Origin: Polytrichum commune | Taxonomy: Eukaryota; Streptophyta; Polytrichopsida; Polytrichales; Polytrichaceae | Length of the DNA stretch: 64,000 nucleotides | Reading direction: 5' to 3' | Assembly (NCBI GenBank): GCA_950295325.1 | Contig: OX485803.1 | Coordinates: 1,304,001 to 1,368,000, forward strand | Part shown: piece after piece, positions 14,429 to 27,525 of the stretch | How the letters are laid out: every line of letters starts with the position of its first letter | Position numbering within the stretch: the first letter of the stretch is position 1 | Made by a program: the position numbers and the translations under genes | The notes under the pieces: model-generated | What the model was told of the DNA's origin: nothing | Databases searched by the model: none | Seen by the model: the letters and a program-made list of their open reading frames with translations, nothing else

Positions 14429-14442
14429 GCTCGCTGTGTTGA

Positions 14443-14616
14443 AATTCAAGTGTCGCATATCAAGGACCAACCAAAAATTTTGAGTTTATTTTGGAGGAAG
14501 CTATATCTTTATGGAAGGATTCAAGAAAGTTTCGATTCTTGTTTACTAATCCTGAGAAATATCTTGCAGGAAGAGTAGAGGTTGAATCAGAAGATGGTGA
14601 GGACTTTCACCCTTAA
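14443..14616 (+). other. Unidentified 57-codon open frame after the CT tract
   Basis: The frame runs from after a TGA (14440) to TAA (14614) and includes FEFILEEAISLWKDSRKF. It looks more protein-like than neighbouring frames and has an optional donor (G|GTGAGG) at about 14596. It has no in-frame ATG near its start and no family I recognise. It could be a relic exon or chance. Confidence 0.25.
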
Positions 14617-14677
14617 ACTCATTTGAATTTTAGCATCCTTTCATTATAATCAACTCTTTAAAAAAGAGTTGGTTAAT

Positions 14678-14731
14678 CCTTGGCCTTCAAACGTGGTGAA
14701 GGGCTTAGCCAGGTTCAATTCCTGCCAAGGA
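14678..14731 (+). repeat. tRNA-derived SINE-like relic
   Basis: TCCTTGG at 14678 pairs exactly with CCAAGGA at 14725, like an acceptor stem. A D-arm-like CCTT/AAGG pair and a B-box GGTTCAATTCC (14712) follow in tRNA order. The anticodon arm is missing and the total is only 54 nt, so this is not a functional tRNA. A tRNA-derived SINE head is the simplest explanation. Confidence 0.4.
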
Positions 14732-15191
14732 TACCACTTAGTACTCAAATTTTGAATTTAAAGCCTACAACATTAAAAGATATGAAGGATTTTAACCTAC
14801 TAAAAATTAGTTTTGAAGGCAATTGGCAGGTAACTTAAAAACTCAAAAGGTTTTCAACTTACAAAAATTTGATATTGTAGGATGCAACCTATGCCATGAG
14901 GGAAATAGCCTATGCCCTTTTAAAGAGGTAGGCAATTAACCTCAATAACTTCAATAACTTTTCGGACACTGGTGCTCACTCTAAGCCTTGTACAAGGCCG
15001 ATCCGAGTGGTCAATCTGCCATGATGGGCCACACTGCCATTGTTGGCACGGTTTTTCTTTGAAGCGCTGGTTGTTTCTTTTCGGCCATGTTCATGGCATT
15101 GGTGGAGCCCGTGCTCAATTTTTTTATAAAAATGGGCCTTCTCTTTCTGCCATGGCCATGCAAGTGGAAGTTTTGGCAGGGGTATGCAGCT
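14732..15191. other. Intergenic
   Basis: AT-rich text with CCTAC- and GGTTTTCAAC-like phrases related to 14030-14230. The frames at 14972-15259 on both strands show no family and overlap each other. No gene seen. Confidence 0.5.
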
Positions 15192-15199
15192 GGGCATGC

Positions 15200-15729
15200 C
15201 CCCGGGGTGGTAACTCAAAAGAAATAATTACAGGGGGCTCGTCCAAAAATTTCACATAGGCATAGATTATGTACACATAATCGTACATATAATCTAGATT
15301 ATGTTTCAAATAGTCTACAACTTTCAATTATTGAAGAGAGGTTGAAGAGCTTCATAAGAGAAGCGGGAGAGAAGCCATCGTGAGAAGTCGGGAAGAGAGT
15401 TAGAATTAGGACTTGCAATTCAAAATAATCTATATTATCTTCAAATTTTCGTAGATTATATAGATTATAATTAGGTGTGGTGGAGACTAGATTATGGACT
15501 AGCCACCTTGTCTAAGAGAAAGTACACATTATTGTCAAATTATTCATGTATTATAACACATAGACATGTTCTAATCCAAAAAATATTACATGTTATGGAC
15601 GATCTCAATGTGCACTACATCATTCCATTCTAAATTAATATGTAAAATTGTTCTTTGGTATGAATGTACACCGATAATATGGATGGATTATCTGGTACAA
15701 ATTATTCTACACTATAGTTGCCACCCCAG
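15200..15729. mobile_element. hAT-like non-autonomous element
   Basis: The left end reads CCCCGGGGTGGTAACT and the right end ATAGTTGCCACCCCAG; the inverted ends agree over about 15 bases. GGGCATGC flanks both sides (15192-15199 and 15730-15737), an exact 8 bp duplication as made by hAT transposases. The interior (530 bp) is AT-rich with repeated ATAATCTA words and no coding frame. The flank is nearly palindromic, which weakens the target-duplication argument a little. Confidence 0.6.
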
Positions 15730-16041
15730 GGGCATGCCATGCTACTACTTCCGTAGCCGATGTGTCTAGGCCTCCAACCGTTACAGCATACGACGGTGTG
15801 GGAGCACACAGTAACCCTAGACCAAGACACATAGTGTTTCCAATTCCCATCAGATGTTATTTATGCTTCTTTCCAAATGTGGCATACTGTATGCGCAAAA
15901 TGTTTGCGGCCCCAAAACTGAATTATGCCGTGCTGGTGCACAACTCTACCATGCCCGCATGTTTCTCAACTCTAGCTATGCGTAATGTCTTTTATCAGCA
16001 CATGTGTCTACATAATATACGGGTCTCCCTAACCCAAACTC

Positions 16042-16061
16042 GGGGGGGGGGGGGGGGGGGG
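16042..16061. repeat. G20 homopolymer
   Basis: Twenty consecutive G. Such a run could form G-quadruplex structure and is prone to length error in assembly. Confidence 0.9.
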
Positions 16062-16852
16062 CACTGGCGAAAAACGTAGGAACTACGTGCGATAAAATAT
16101 AGGGTCTTGTATAAAAATTTGGCGTAAAATTTGTAAAATTATTAGATGTAGTATAGGGTGCTCTGGGATTGTGAAACATGATTATATGTAATATAGCATT
16201 TGACAAAACATGATTGAATTACCTAAGTGGTACATATAAAATAGCATGGAGAAAAAATGATAGTTTCAAAAATTAAATACTTTGTCACCAAAATATAAAA
16301 CCAGCCCCACTTTAGACCTTTCGGAAATTGCATAAATGAAAAAAAAATGCTGGCTAATTGCCTAAATACATTAGGAAATGGGGGCTATCAACTGATAAAT
16401 TTTTCACTCTCTAGGCCCACTCTCGGGTAAAATTTGAAAAATCCGAACTACCTCCAGAAAGCTCGGCAATTAGCCGTTTCCTCTACAGAACTCCCCGGAC
16501 TCTGCTCCCGCCCTCTCTCGCCCCCGCCTCCGTCAACCCTAGTTGGCAGACCTCAACTTGGTGCAAGAGTGGCACTCTGCTTCTCCGAGGCCTTGGAACA
16601 ATCGGAGGATTCGGCTTCCAAACAATCGAAAACAATCAAGCAATCACCACCGGAAGCCTGGACATATAAGTAATATAGGGTACCATAAAATCAACCATCC
16701 AAGAATTTATAATTACCAATAGGGTGCAAATAATCACAACAATTTACCATTATTTCAAAAATTAGCATCCCTTATAATCCTTTCTCATAGGTAAATAGTC
16801 CCCATTTTAATAGGTCATTATCGCAGGTGTATGCAAAATATACAAGGGAGTG

Positions 16853-16866
16853 CCCCCCCCCCCCCC
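16853..16866. repeat. C14 homopolymer
   Basis: Fourteen consecutive C in AT-rich intergenic DNA. Confidence 0.9.
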
Positions 16867-18238
16867 GAGAACCCAAAGAACGGAGAAGTATGTGTAGATT
16901 GAGAGACCACCTTCAACCCTCCTTTGGTTGTGGTTGTGTTGCCGCCTTGCTTGATTCCCACTGGTGTGTGTCAAAACTTCCTGGCCAATTGCAATGTCAA
17001 CAACAACACATTCTAACCCTTAAACATCCAAGCCTTCACATTCCATTTTCGGGTATTTCCAGCACCATTTGCTAGACATTCATATTATGTAACAAAATCT
17101 ACTATGTTTTCTTGACATTTAAATGTATAGATGTGAACTAGACCACCATATATTGTTTTCATGAAATTTTGAAGTCAATCATACCACATTTACTATGTCA
17201 ACTTGGCATATGAACATAGCTTTCATAGGGGGGTAGCTAAAGAAAACTTCAATTTTTTTTCATTTCATGACCATTTCAGTCATGCCAAAAATTTTAGAAA
17301 GTTGGAAACTATGTCATAATATGTTATGTGGATGACAAATGAGGTACTCCCAGAAATTTGGGGTTTTGGGAACAAATGTAGATGAAGTTTGTCACCCTCA
17401 AAGTTGGAGGGCCACATGAGGGCATTTTTGGGAGATTTCCCCTTTTTCATGGAGTAAAACAACATGTGCATTAATTTTTTTCTTCCAAATCTATTAGGTC
17501 AAGTTGTGCACAATTGTCACCTTGCCTTAAGGGAGGGGGGGGGGGACCACCCACCCAAATTGGACATCATATGTGAAATATATTGGCTCCTAAATCAGGG
17601 ACGCTAAACCTCCTTCTATGAGCTTTCTGATGAGACAGATAAGGGTTGGGGTAGCCCCCCATGAATATTTTGATTTTGTTCATCCCGGCCAAAAAGTATT
17701 GCCCGCCCCGCTCGACTTCCAATAAAAACATTGCCCTTGCATTCTTGATGGCCACTTGTCCGCAAAACCCATATTGAGTGCCCTTCACTTTCAAAGGTCC
17801 AAAATCCAATGTGTATACATGTGCACTTCCAATTAATAAATAAACAATTGACTAGGATTTCATTCCCAAAATGAAATTGTCAATAAAACATGTAATTAAC
17901 TTAGAAGTCAAAAACATTACAAAATTGTCATTAGCATTGAGGTTACAATTTTTTGTGACTTACATTTTTTGTTAAAAGGGTCTTTGTCATTCTAAAATGA
18001 AACTTGAAATAGGTGACTTCAGTATGTATGTTTTATGATAATTTAGGTAACGCCTTCTACTTTCACAAGTATTCATACTCATTCAAAGTAATTGAGGGTG
18101 ATTGAATGTAATCAAGCATAAATAACCGGGACTTGTATCCATTGGGCTACTCAACGAATTCTAAAATTCAATCTTGCATGAGGCCAAATGCTTCGAGCGA
18201 CTCCCGCACAACTTCTGAGGTTTTGTTGAGCACAGTGT

Positions 18239-19560
18239 GATATCAGGGCCACACTGGGGGCCCCAGCCGGTCCAGCAGCTAAAAAGCCCAGCCCTGGTTT
18301 CCAGGCGGGGCCCCAGGGTCACTTTATCGGCGGGTTTAGAAGGCTGGGGTGGCTGGGGGAGGGGTATGGGGCTGCAACTAGCCACTATGCCCGGCTGGTG
18401 CTAGGGGGCAGCCCCATCAACTTACTTTTTGTTGCCCCTCCCAGTCATCGGGGAGATTTTAGGGCATAATTAATTGAGATCCTAGTGTTTGCAAGTCCAA
18501 CCGGTTACATGTTCATATCCTCCGGTTTTCCTTCATTAAATCGGGGTATATTCTATAAATTCCACTAAAATGATCGGTAATTTTCTTGCAATCTTGGACA
18601 TCAACCGGTTATTTCTCAAACTCAACTGGTTCATCTGTAACTAACTGCTGGTTCCTTCCCGATCATAGGCCTGCCCCTAGTATTTGAAACAATTGCAAAT
18701 GTTTATTTAATTATGTAACTCAACAACCAAGGTCAACATAAGTGATTATTTTGAAGTGTCCACATGGATTATTTCCACATTAATTTTTCACCCACACTAA
18801 CATGACATTAACATTGAATTGGACAAATCAGTGTAGTTATCATGAGAGAAAAATTACAGTAGTTGCAACAATCACTCAAATACTTGGTTCCCTCAATACC
18901 TGGTTCTCTCAAGGATGTGAACATGTAACCGCTTGGACTTGCAAACCCTACGATCTCAACCGGTTATGCCCAAAAATCTCCCCGATCACTCGGGCAGGCC
19001 CCTTTTTTTGCGACCCGGGCCAGACGGTTTTCCCGTCCACAAACAGGGTCACACTGGAGCATGGGAAAAGTCCAGCCTGCCTAGCTGGTCCTGCTGGCCG
19101 AACCGGGCTCCGGGCCTGGTGTGGCCCTGGTATCTGAGGCGGCATGCTCGAGCATGACCCCCGGAACTCCCTGGCTGCATCCACGTGGAAGGTAGGTCTG
19201 TCTAAAATGGCACTGATGTCTACAACGTTTTCGAGGACCCAAACAGAATTCCACAACACGACCTCGATTTCTTGATGCAGACGAAATTTGTGCAACCGCC
19301 TCCTTGTAAGAGGTGGTGTGTACCACTGTCCGGGGAGAACTGACAGTTATATAGTTACAGATGAACCGGTTGAGTTGGAGAAATAATAACCGATTGAAGT
19401 TGGAGACTTCAGCAGGAGAATTACTGATCATTTTAGAGGAATCTATAGAATATACCTTAAATGAATAGAGCAGCAAAACCGGAAGATGTTAACATGTAAC
19501 CGGGTGGATTTAGAATTACGAGGATCTTGACCGACTATACCCAAAAACTTCCTGGGTACT
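18239..19560. mobile_element. Fold-back inverted-repeat cluster
   Basis: GATATCAGGGCCACAC at 18239 is matched in inverse by GTGTGGCCCTGGTATC ending near 19135. Inside, CGGGGAGATTTTAGGGCAT (about 18449) pairs with the text ending CTCCCCGATC near 18990. A second inverted copy of 18470-18650 lies at about 19335-19550, carrying the same AACCGGTTA-type words. The outer arms are unusually GC-rich. No transposase frame and no clear target duplication were found. It is either a Foldback/MULE-like element with long terminal repeats or nested copies of one. Confidence 0.6.
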
Positions 19561-22500
19561 GCTGTGTACACAGTGGGTTCCAGACAATCATCTGAATGCA
19601 CATGGGCGACCACAACCTCTGGTAGATATGGCACCGACAATTGTGGTTTACTCGTGTGCACAGGAAGTTTGGCGAGCAACGTTGGTGGAGGCAATGCAGG
19701 TGCTAGAGGATATGCAACGTCCACGGGTTGCAGGATTGGGGCCGCACGTTTGTAGTACTACAACTTTAGCTTTGTGGGAGACCCAAACACATGAAGTTCA
19801 ATGGTCTGTACCACACTTGTGATAACTAGCAGCATTTTCCCTCCGTGCAATCTTGCATCACACCGAGGGTTTGTTGAGCGATGGCAGATGAGTGAGATGG
19901 GCAAGAGGTCTGTGGTCTTGCTCAATGGCATGGGAACCTGCTGTAGCCTACGACCATAATGCCGTGGCGCAAACACGGGAACAGCTGGTACACAATCACT
20001 CATGGGATGCAGTTGTTCTGCAGTCGGAAATGACCATCCCAGCATTCAACCGCATTTGCAAGCATGTGCAACGCGATGCTCTCAACCCTGACATATGCTA
20101 GTGTCATGCATCACCTCGACTCACTAGATTGTGTCCAACTTTGGGAAGTTGACAATGGGGTTCAACGTGGATCCCGGGGGAATGGGGGCATCCGTAGGCG
20201 ATTGGCCTTGAACGTTGCACATCCACTCAACGATGCAAAGAGAAGGTGTTTTCCCGAGCCTAGTTGAGCATGTGAGCACCGTCGACAATTTCGCGTTCAC
20301 CGGAGCACTTTTACCCTCGAGAACATTGCCCACACAAATCAAGTGCCTGGAGAGTACCATTAGCTCTCTAGCAGCTTGGGCACCTTTTCGCCTAAAAATT
20401 CATTAAAGTGCGAAAGTAAGTTAGGCAACCCAAAAAATAATATTTTAAAATTGGGTAGATTCATAAAGTAATTTAAAAGAAGTTAGACATTCATTCAAGT
20501 CATTCCTATAATTCATGGATGGCTTTCCTAATTTCATCTATGGCGGTTACGATTAATCTAAACACTTTCCTTAACCAACATTCCTTACCTTGAAGTTTGT
20601 CTGTTACTTGTATGTCAGGGTTTTGCTTTGTGTGAGAGTTATACGGAGTGGTCTTTGTGAGAGACTATGCCACTTGCATTGTTGTGATTTTAGGGTTTCT
20701 TTGAATGTCATTGCTTTTTTTGGACAATCAACGAAATCAATTTCCCATAAATTTAGGCACATTCAAAATTAATTTTTTCCTGCCCAAGCTGCTAGAGAGC
20801 TATGCTAGTAGGAGCCGCAATGGACACATGAGACGAGCAAGGGTTCAAAACATCCAAAAGTGTAGCACGAATCACATGAGCAAGATCGGCGTAAAACTGA
20901 GTTCATCCGTAACTTTACTAGGATTACATGATGGAAGTCAAAGTTAGAGACTTAGAGTTGGAGCGTCTAGAGGGTGGAGGGTGGAGGGTGGATGCCTTCA
21001 TGGAAAAAAATTATATTGCAAGATCGGATTGGTAATTTCATGGATTGCAGTGGTTGATTGGACAATAAAAGGGGTCAAGGGAGAGCAAGTCTCACATTGA
21101 GCAATTTTGGTTTGGAGACCTCGTGGCCCAAACCACCGGATCATCACCCCTGGCATGAAAGCATTATAGGCTATAGCCTCATCTCATTCACGAGCTTCCC
21201 AACAGGAATGACGATTGTTATATGTCCAAAGAATAGATCATTTGCATAGAATTTCTCTCTGATTTTAATGATATACATGCGTCATTAAACATATGTATTC
21301 ACGCTAAATTTATTCTGATGCATACAATTTATTTGTTATATGCATGTACGAATGTATTCATGCTATTTGTATGCATATATGAGTACATATGTATAATGAA
21401 GATTTGTAAATAAGGGTGTTGGACGGAAACACGTGGAAGGTTTTGATAACAAATGTATGCACGTGAGTGAAAAGGAACAAGAAGGTGGTGTCTTGAAAGA
21501 GGTAGCCCCACTTAAATCTTGGATATCTCTGTCATGGTTTGATGTGACCTCGTTCCTATAACATACTTGTGCCATTCGTCGTCGAACTTATGGGTGTGGG
21601 CTCATCTCAAGAAATCTTGCTTCTTGATGACTACCAAATTGTTCCCACACACACAGAACAACCCAAGAGGGTTCAAAAATGTAATTTAACTTGTGTGTTT
21701 CAACTCCTATTTTGAACATGATATTGATGGATACACTATATAAACCTATTAGTGTGGGCCATGACAATTCTTCATAACCCAAAACAATTTTCATTCCATG
21801 TCAAATCTATAAATATAATTAGTGTGGACCATGTTTATTACTCTTATAGAGAATTGATGTGAATGACTATTTTCGGTTATGTCATTTTTGTCCTTGAGCT
21901 TAATACTCAAGGTGTTGGTTGGAATTCATTGGGAAGAGTTAAAGATTGTCAGTCCACATATTTCCAACATGACTAGTGAAACCTACATTAACTAACCCCG
22001 GATTAATTTTCACCCATACAAATGAGACAAATAAGAGTTTTTGAGTCTACACTATGTATTATAGAGCGCTAATAATGTCACATCTACTTTGTTTCAAAAA
22101 CTGGGTGGCTATACTCAAAGTGAAGCATCCCTTAGTCACATCAGCCCCCCTCCCCATATTGGCATTGTCTCTTTCTTTTTCTCTCTAAAACCATAATCAT
22201 TAGAGCATTATCAAATGTTGGACACTAAACACAAACACAACAGGGTGTTAAGTCAAGGTGCATCACTTTAGAGGGGAGTATAACACAAACACAATGGGGT
22301 GCTACATCAAGGATCGCCACTTTAGAAGGGGAGTAGTCTTGTTATATGTCCCATACGTTCACTCTATTTGAGCTTCATGAATTATAGGTCCCATGATCAA
22401 AACTAATATTTGCACAGTACACAAAGCCTTTACATAAGAACAATTGTACCTTACATTCTATTTGGTCACAAAGATTGAGATATTGATAGTAGATTCCCAT

Positions 22501-23084
22501 ATAGAGGAGTTGGAACTCACACCTTCAAACATTTGAAGGAGCGAATGGCCTTAGACGGTTTGAGCACCCCTATATTGGTGATCATAGATTAATTTGTAAA
22601 GTCCCTCTTAGAGGAACAAAACCATGGATTTGACATTTCTTTGAGAAAACTTTTTACTAAGAGCTCATTATGTATCGGAGCCTATTTTGAAAGTTGGATG
22701 AAACTTTTGGGACCTCCTTTTTCCACCTCTCGAACTATTAATTTTGGAAATGCCTATGCAAGGCTAGCTTGGCCCACCCAGTCTAGTAAGACAACCAAAA
22801 CATGTTTTCAATAGCATGACATGACACTTTGTGTATGACCATTTAAGCATTAGAAAACTTGGGTGACTTGGTGTTAATTCTCATATTCTTAGGGTTTGGG
22901 ACTAACCACATGGCTTCATGTGCTTTACTTTACAAATAACTCTTATGACAAAGTGTGAAAACCTATTATGTTAAAATTCCCATTTAGTTAATATATTGTG
23001 TAGAATTTATTCTATAAATTGGCGGTAGGGGTTCTCAATGGCATTTATTGATACGCGTGACCATTCTCTTAAATTTCAAACTTA
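19561..23084. other. Intergenic, no supported gene
   Basis: 19600-20400 is less AT-rich and has overlapping frames on both strands, none of a known family. 20968-20992 repeats GGAGGGT units. 22215-22335 contains two imperfect tandem copies of an approximately 60 bp unit with ACACAAACACAA. Otherwise nothing is visible. Confidence 0.5.
22215..22335. repeat. Short tandem duplication
   Basis: Two imperfect adjacent units share ACACAAACACAA, GGGTG and ACTTTAGA(A/G)GGGGAGTA. No coding content. Confidence 0.55.
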
Positions 23085-23580
23085 GGGCCACTTCACACAC
23101 GAGACTGAGACCCCTTCACCATTACACATCAAGCACTCTCATTGGTGGAAAAGGCGGAGCCGGTCCAAGTTCCCTTCACACTATCATTGAGGGGCCAACG
23201 GAGTAGGTGAATGCAAGATGGATGTAAAGTCTACATGGATTCCTACGTGGCATCAAATGGATCATGTTTCATGGTCACTTGGGATTATTTTCGAAAATCA
23301 CCTCTTGGAGTAGGCTTAACACAAGACCGGGAGACGATGGCACTATGAACGCTCACAATCATTGATTTATTCTAATTTATCATGTGAGGACCCACATAAA
23401 TAGAGATTCGCTGAAATAGCATTTGATTAAGCCCCGGTCACATATGATTTCACACTACACTTGAAAGTCCATGACCACACTACATGAGTTTGGAGGTGTG
23501 TCGGGACGGCCTTTGGACACTTTCTTTTGGGCTCTCACAATTTCATGGTCACGGCTCTTGGCTCGTGCGTGAAGTGGCCC
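23085..23580 (+). mobile_element. Harbinger-type MITE, family GGGCCACTTCAC, subfamily B
   Basis: A 496 bp element has ends GGGCCACTTCACACACGAGA and GTGCGTGAAGTGGCCC and perfect TTA flanks (23082-23084, 23581-23583). The interior resembles 57971-58444 more than 13214-13772, which defines a second subfamily. Non-coding. Confidence 0.87.
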
Positions 23581-23583
23581 TTA

Positions 23584-26500
23584 GCAACTTAAGTCCCTGT
23601 CCAAGAATGAATTGCATCCTTTGCCATAGTAGGTATGTAAATTAGAATAAATTCTACACAAATCACCAATTAAGTATTTAATTAATAAAGAACTAAAATA
23701 CCAAGCATCTTCCATCCGCTCCAGACTGTTCCCCCTCGCCTCCCACGCTATCTACTACTATGCTGACGTGTTCGATAGAAACGTAGCCAAGTGGCAGGCA
23801 CCAAGTGGGCCAGGGCTTTCCCGGGCAATATTAACTAAATTATTAATCAAGGCCTCACTCTCTAGTACACGGCAATGGGGTGATTGGATTTAATTTCCGC
23901 TATTCGTGGCACTGCTGTACTCAGAGTCTCTGTTGACCTAAAACTAGGGCAATCTTTTTCTTTTACTATTTTTATTACTTGAAATAATATGTTTTCTGAA
24001 AGTTGGCACACTATATATGTCACAAACAATAAGTAAGTGTTTAGAAAGACAAAGGCATAACATTATTCAACTGCATGGTCGTGTTCATGTCTGTATTTAG
24101 CATCTCACATGGGCCTCCACTATCTTACCTTCATGAGAAGAAACTTAGAAAATAAATAGAAATTGACGCCAGTACGAATAATGAATAATACCGTTTTGAA
24201 TTCTAACAATATTGTGAATAGTGTCGGTATTTTCGATGATAGTGTTGTTACGAGTAGTAGTAAATTCATGGAACAATACTACGATGAACGATGTTTATCG
24301 TGAATATATTTGGGGTGAATAATAATGCTTGTGCATATTACCGGGGGTATAACTCCACCCAAATCTCCAAGTTCGGCATGAATGTATGAATAGCAAACAA
24401 ATGTTCCCATTTTGTTTAAGGGACCCGTGAAATATAATTTATATATTCCAAGGTCATGGAACCGACCCACATGGCTGAATAATGTTATGCATGGGGGGTT
24501 CATATCATCTTATGTAAGTTATTATTCTGTAGCATTACTCAATTTTAGAACGATGTACCAGGGGGCTAGAAATTCGCCATGCATTATGCCCCAATTTACT
24601 TTGGGTTTCTCTTACGAAATGAACAACAAACAACTTGATTTGTGTTCACAACTTCTCATTCTAACCAACACCTCACACTTCATAGGTGGGGGCTATGGAA
24701 GTTGTGGCACTTTATGGTGTAGAGTATTATCAGAAATAATTAGATTAGGTAAGCTTTGTTAGCATGTAGGTGGACCCAAAACATACATGCTTGCTCCACA
24801 CGACCTAGTTGTTGTCCCAAGAACATGCTAGCCAAGTCCGTTTTCTAAAATTTTAAAGTAGCATGCTTCCCGAAGCACGCTCAATTATTGTGAGCAAGAC
24901 AATTGGAATTGGTGATGCTAATTATCATATTTAGTCTAGTTTGGTCAATGTGATCCCGGTGGCCCGTTAATTCCCGCATGTGAATTAATGTCTCAGTCCA
25001 TTATGCAACTGCCGTAACCCTTTGACCTGTGCAAGTAAAATCCGTGTGTTGGACCATTCCCTCATTGACCTGCTTTTTTAGATTTTTTGAACGGTGATAA
25101 CATCAATGTCCATGTTCTAATTTGTATAGAAGACAGTGCATAACATTCCCTATTGAACCTTCCAACAACAGTCATTGATTTTGGATGTCAAAGTTGGAAC
25201 CAAAGCTTCGATTCAGGTCTTGCATTTTCCCATTCAGGTTTTGCATTGTATAGTACGCAGTTGTCATGCAGAGAGCATTGAAAAGTCCCAATTCACCTCG
25301 TATAGTGCCAAGCGAATAAAGAATCATCAAGTATATCGTTTATTGCCACGAGTGTCAACCTATAGGTTTATATCTAAAACTCCCAAAAGGTATGCGGGTG
25401 TTAGTCTGTTGCTTTTTTTCATTGGACATCTTCATTTAACTGGGTGTGTGGTCAGGCGAGGATCAAAGAACAAACACCACAAAGACACATGTTCCAACGA
25501 GATTAGACTGTATGCTCAAATTCTTTAAACTGCTCCACACTCAATAATGAACACAATCAAGAGGACTCATGTGTTAAATCAACAAATCAACAAACATGCA
25601 CTTTATAACAGTCATAACTAAATCATGAAAGCTTCGAATATCAATCCGAATTTCGTCGATGCTTCAACGTAGATATGCTAATGCAACACGAGTCTCTTGA
25701 TGTAAATCTAGTCAGTAGAAGTTGGAGAACATGAATACACAAACCGGAAAACACCCATGTACCATACGGGCCAGATGTATTGAATTCGATTTGAATGGGC
25801 CATGGACTCCAGACTAACTGATGGTCCACGAATCGAGGAAGTGATTGGTGCTCAGTGTTGATGGCTTTTCTGACAAATAACTACCCCCAGTTTTGGCATT
25901 CATGGACTTCTAAAGGGTAGGGGCCAACGATATGGATTTTCAGTTTACTCAATACACTTTTTTACAGTTGACGAAACGCCTATTGAATGTGACAGTGAAA
26001 TTTGATTGATTTTAGAGTCCGGGAAGCCAAAAGGCTAACGACTGAAAGTATGTCATGATGGTTTCAAACCGGCTAGTTTCTTAGAGTGGTGGAGTGCAGA
26101 AGCTTCCGTGAGATAGACCGGATCACCAACGTCAACTTGGTGATCCGGTTGAATGAAAGACTCACGAGGTTTTCCTAATACTACATTATCAAATAATGAT
26201 GAATTCTTATCCCTGTTGGGTAATATAGGGGACACCCCAACACAAGGTGTGCCCTGCATTCAACTACATTATAGGAGAAAAAGTGGCATAGTTTGTTATC
26301 TCTAGAGACAATGATGAGGTTGAGGCATCTATAACCGATAAATAATAATAAAGTTTGCATCTATTTAGGAGGAGTAATAGCGGGTATTGTTTTTTCTTGC
26401 AAAGAGTAACAAATTCTAAGATATTGCAATCATTTAAAAAATCATGAATATGGAGATTGCTACAAATTTTGAAATTTAGAATTTAGGGTTACACATAATC

Positions 26501-27287
26501 GATTTATAGGTTAACCCATAACTGCTCATCTCAATGCTACTCCTTGGCTACGACAATTATTGAAACTCTTATAAGGGTAATCAATCGCAAGCGGCCACTA
26601 CATAAAAACTTTAAGTTTATTCACCTAAAACATATAGATATCATCTATGTCGGCATTTCATGACCCTAGTGAGCGGTTAAATGGACTTGGTTGACTATGC
26701 ATGCCTTAGCCTTAGTCGAACACCAACCAATTTCGGTTGCAAGTCTATGGTTTGAGTGTGGCATGTATTGATGATCTTGCATTGTGGTGGTGTCAATGAT
26801 TGCTTCAAGTACAATTCACATTCACGTTTGAGAAAATCCTTGAGGTGGAGGTAATCTAGTTTCTTCCATGAGAGATGGAAAGAATCCCACTCTTTAGCAA
26901 GAAAAAACCTCCTTGATATCATCTAATGCAATTTTGGATGGTGTTGAATGGTCATGTGTTTCTTAATGAGATAGATTCCATGATGCCTTCCACATGGTTG
27001 TCGATTTATGGCGAGTGTCAAATCCTTGTTCAACCAGGTGTTGGGAAAGTGAGGATGGTTGAGTAACTAACCAAGAGGAGGTAGGTAGGCAATCTAGTAC
27101 TAAAAACCCATGGTGAGCTTAAGAGTGTGTAACTTTATGGAGAGTTATCCAAATTCAACCAACAAAATATGATAGTTTATCAAAGAATGCACTTTGACGC
27201 ATGCCATCATATGTATAGTGGATATTATACTTACTAGTAGGTTGCAAAAAGATGCAAAAACATCATTGGATTAGAATGATTGGGGAG
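23584..27287. other. Intergenic, no supported gene
   Basis: It contains the repeat shared with 7470-7620 at about 24110-24300 and the repeat shared with 46150 and 52430 at about 25640-25800. The frames at 24412-24762 and 25175-25528 are open but match nothing I know. No RNA gene seen. Confidence 0.5.
25640..25800 (+). repeat. Dispersed repeat, GAAGTTGGAGAACATGAA family
   Basis: It shares GAAGTTGGAGAACATGAA and surrounding text with about 46150-46250 (direct) and 52430-52570 (inverted). No ends or coding content were recognised. Confidence 0.5.
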
Positions 27288-27510
27288 CTACATTAAATAT
27301 GATATTTAGTGTCACTTACTATTCAGATTTGCACATAACTATATCTTTCTACTATTGATGTAATTTTGTATCAAGTAAAGTTGTTAATGTTCAATAATGT
27401 CCAAACTACCAATTTCATATTTGTTGGTAAAATATGAGATATACAGTAAATATATATAGCATTGTGGAATTCCAAATAGTAAGTAACACTAAATATCATA
27501 CTTAGTGTAG
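27288..27510. mobile_element. Short MITE with CTACA...TGTAG ends
   Basis: A 223 bp element has inverted ends that agree over about 36 bases: CTACATTAAATATGATATTT on the left, and the inverse ending ATATCATACTTAGTGTAG on the right. The inner TAGTGTCACTTACTATT is also repeated inverted. No target duplication was identified. Non-coding. Confidence 0.65.
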
Positions 27511-27525
27511 ATTTCTGAACATGTT

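Larger units (their letters stand above)
15738..18238. other. Intergenic with G/C homopolymers
   Basis: It holds a 20-base G run (16042-16061), a 14-base C run (16853-16866) and an 11-base G run (17535-17545). Frames reported across these runs are proline- or glycine-rich artefacts. I see no gene, RNA or terminal-repeat element. Confidence 0.6.

Noticed and set aside
15762-16206. Opposed frames ending in poly-Gly or containing poly-Pro
   Set aside because: Both depend on the G20 run and overlap each other; neither has a domain.
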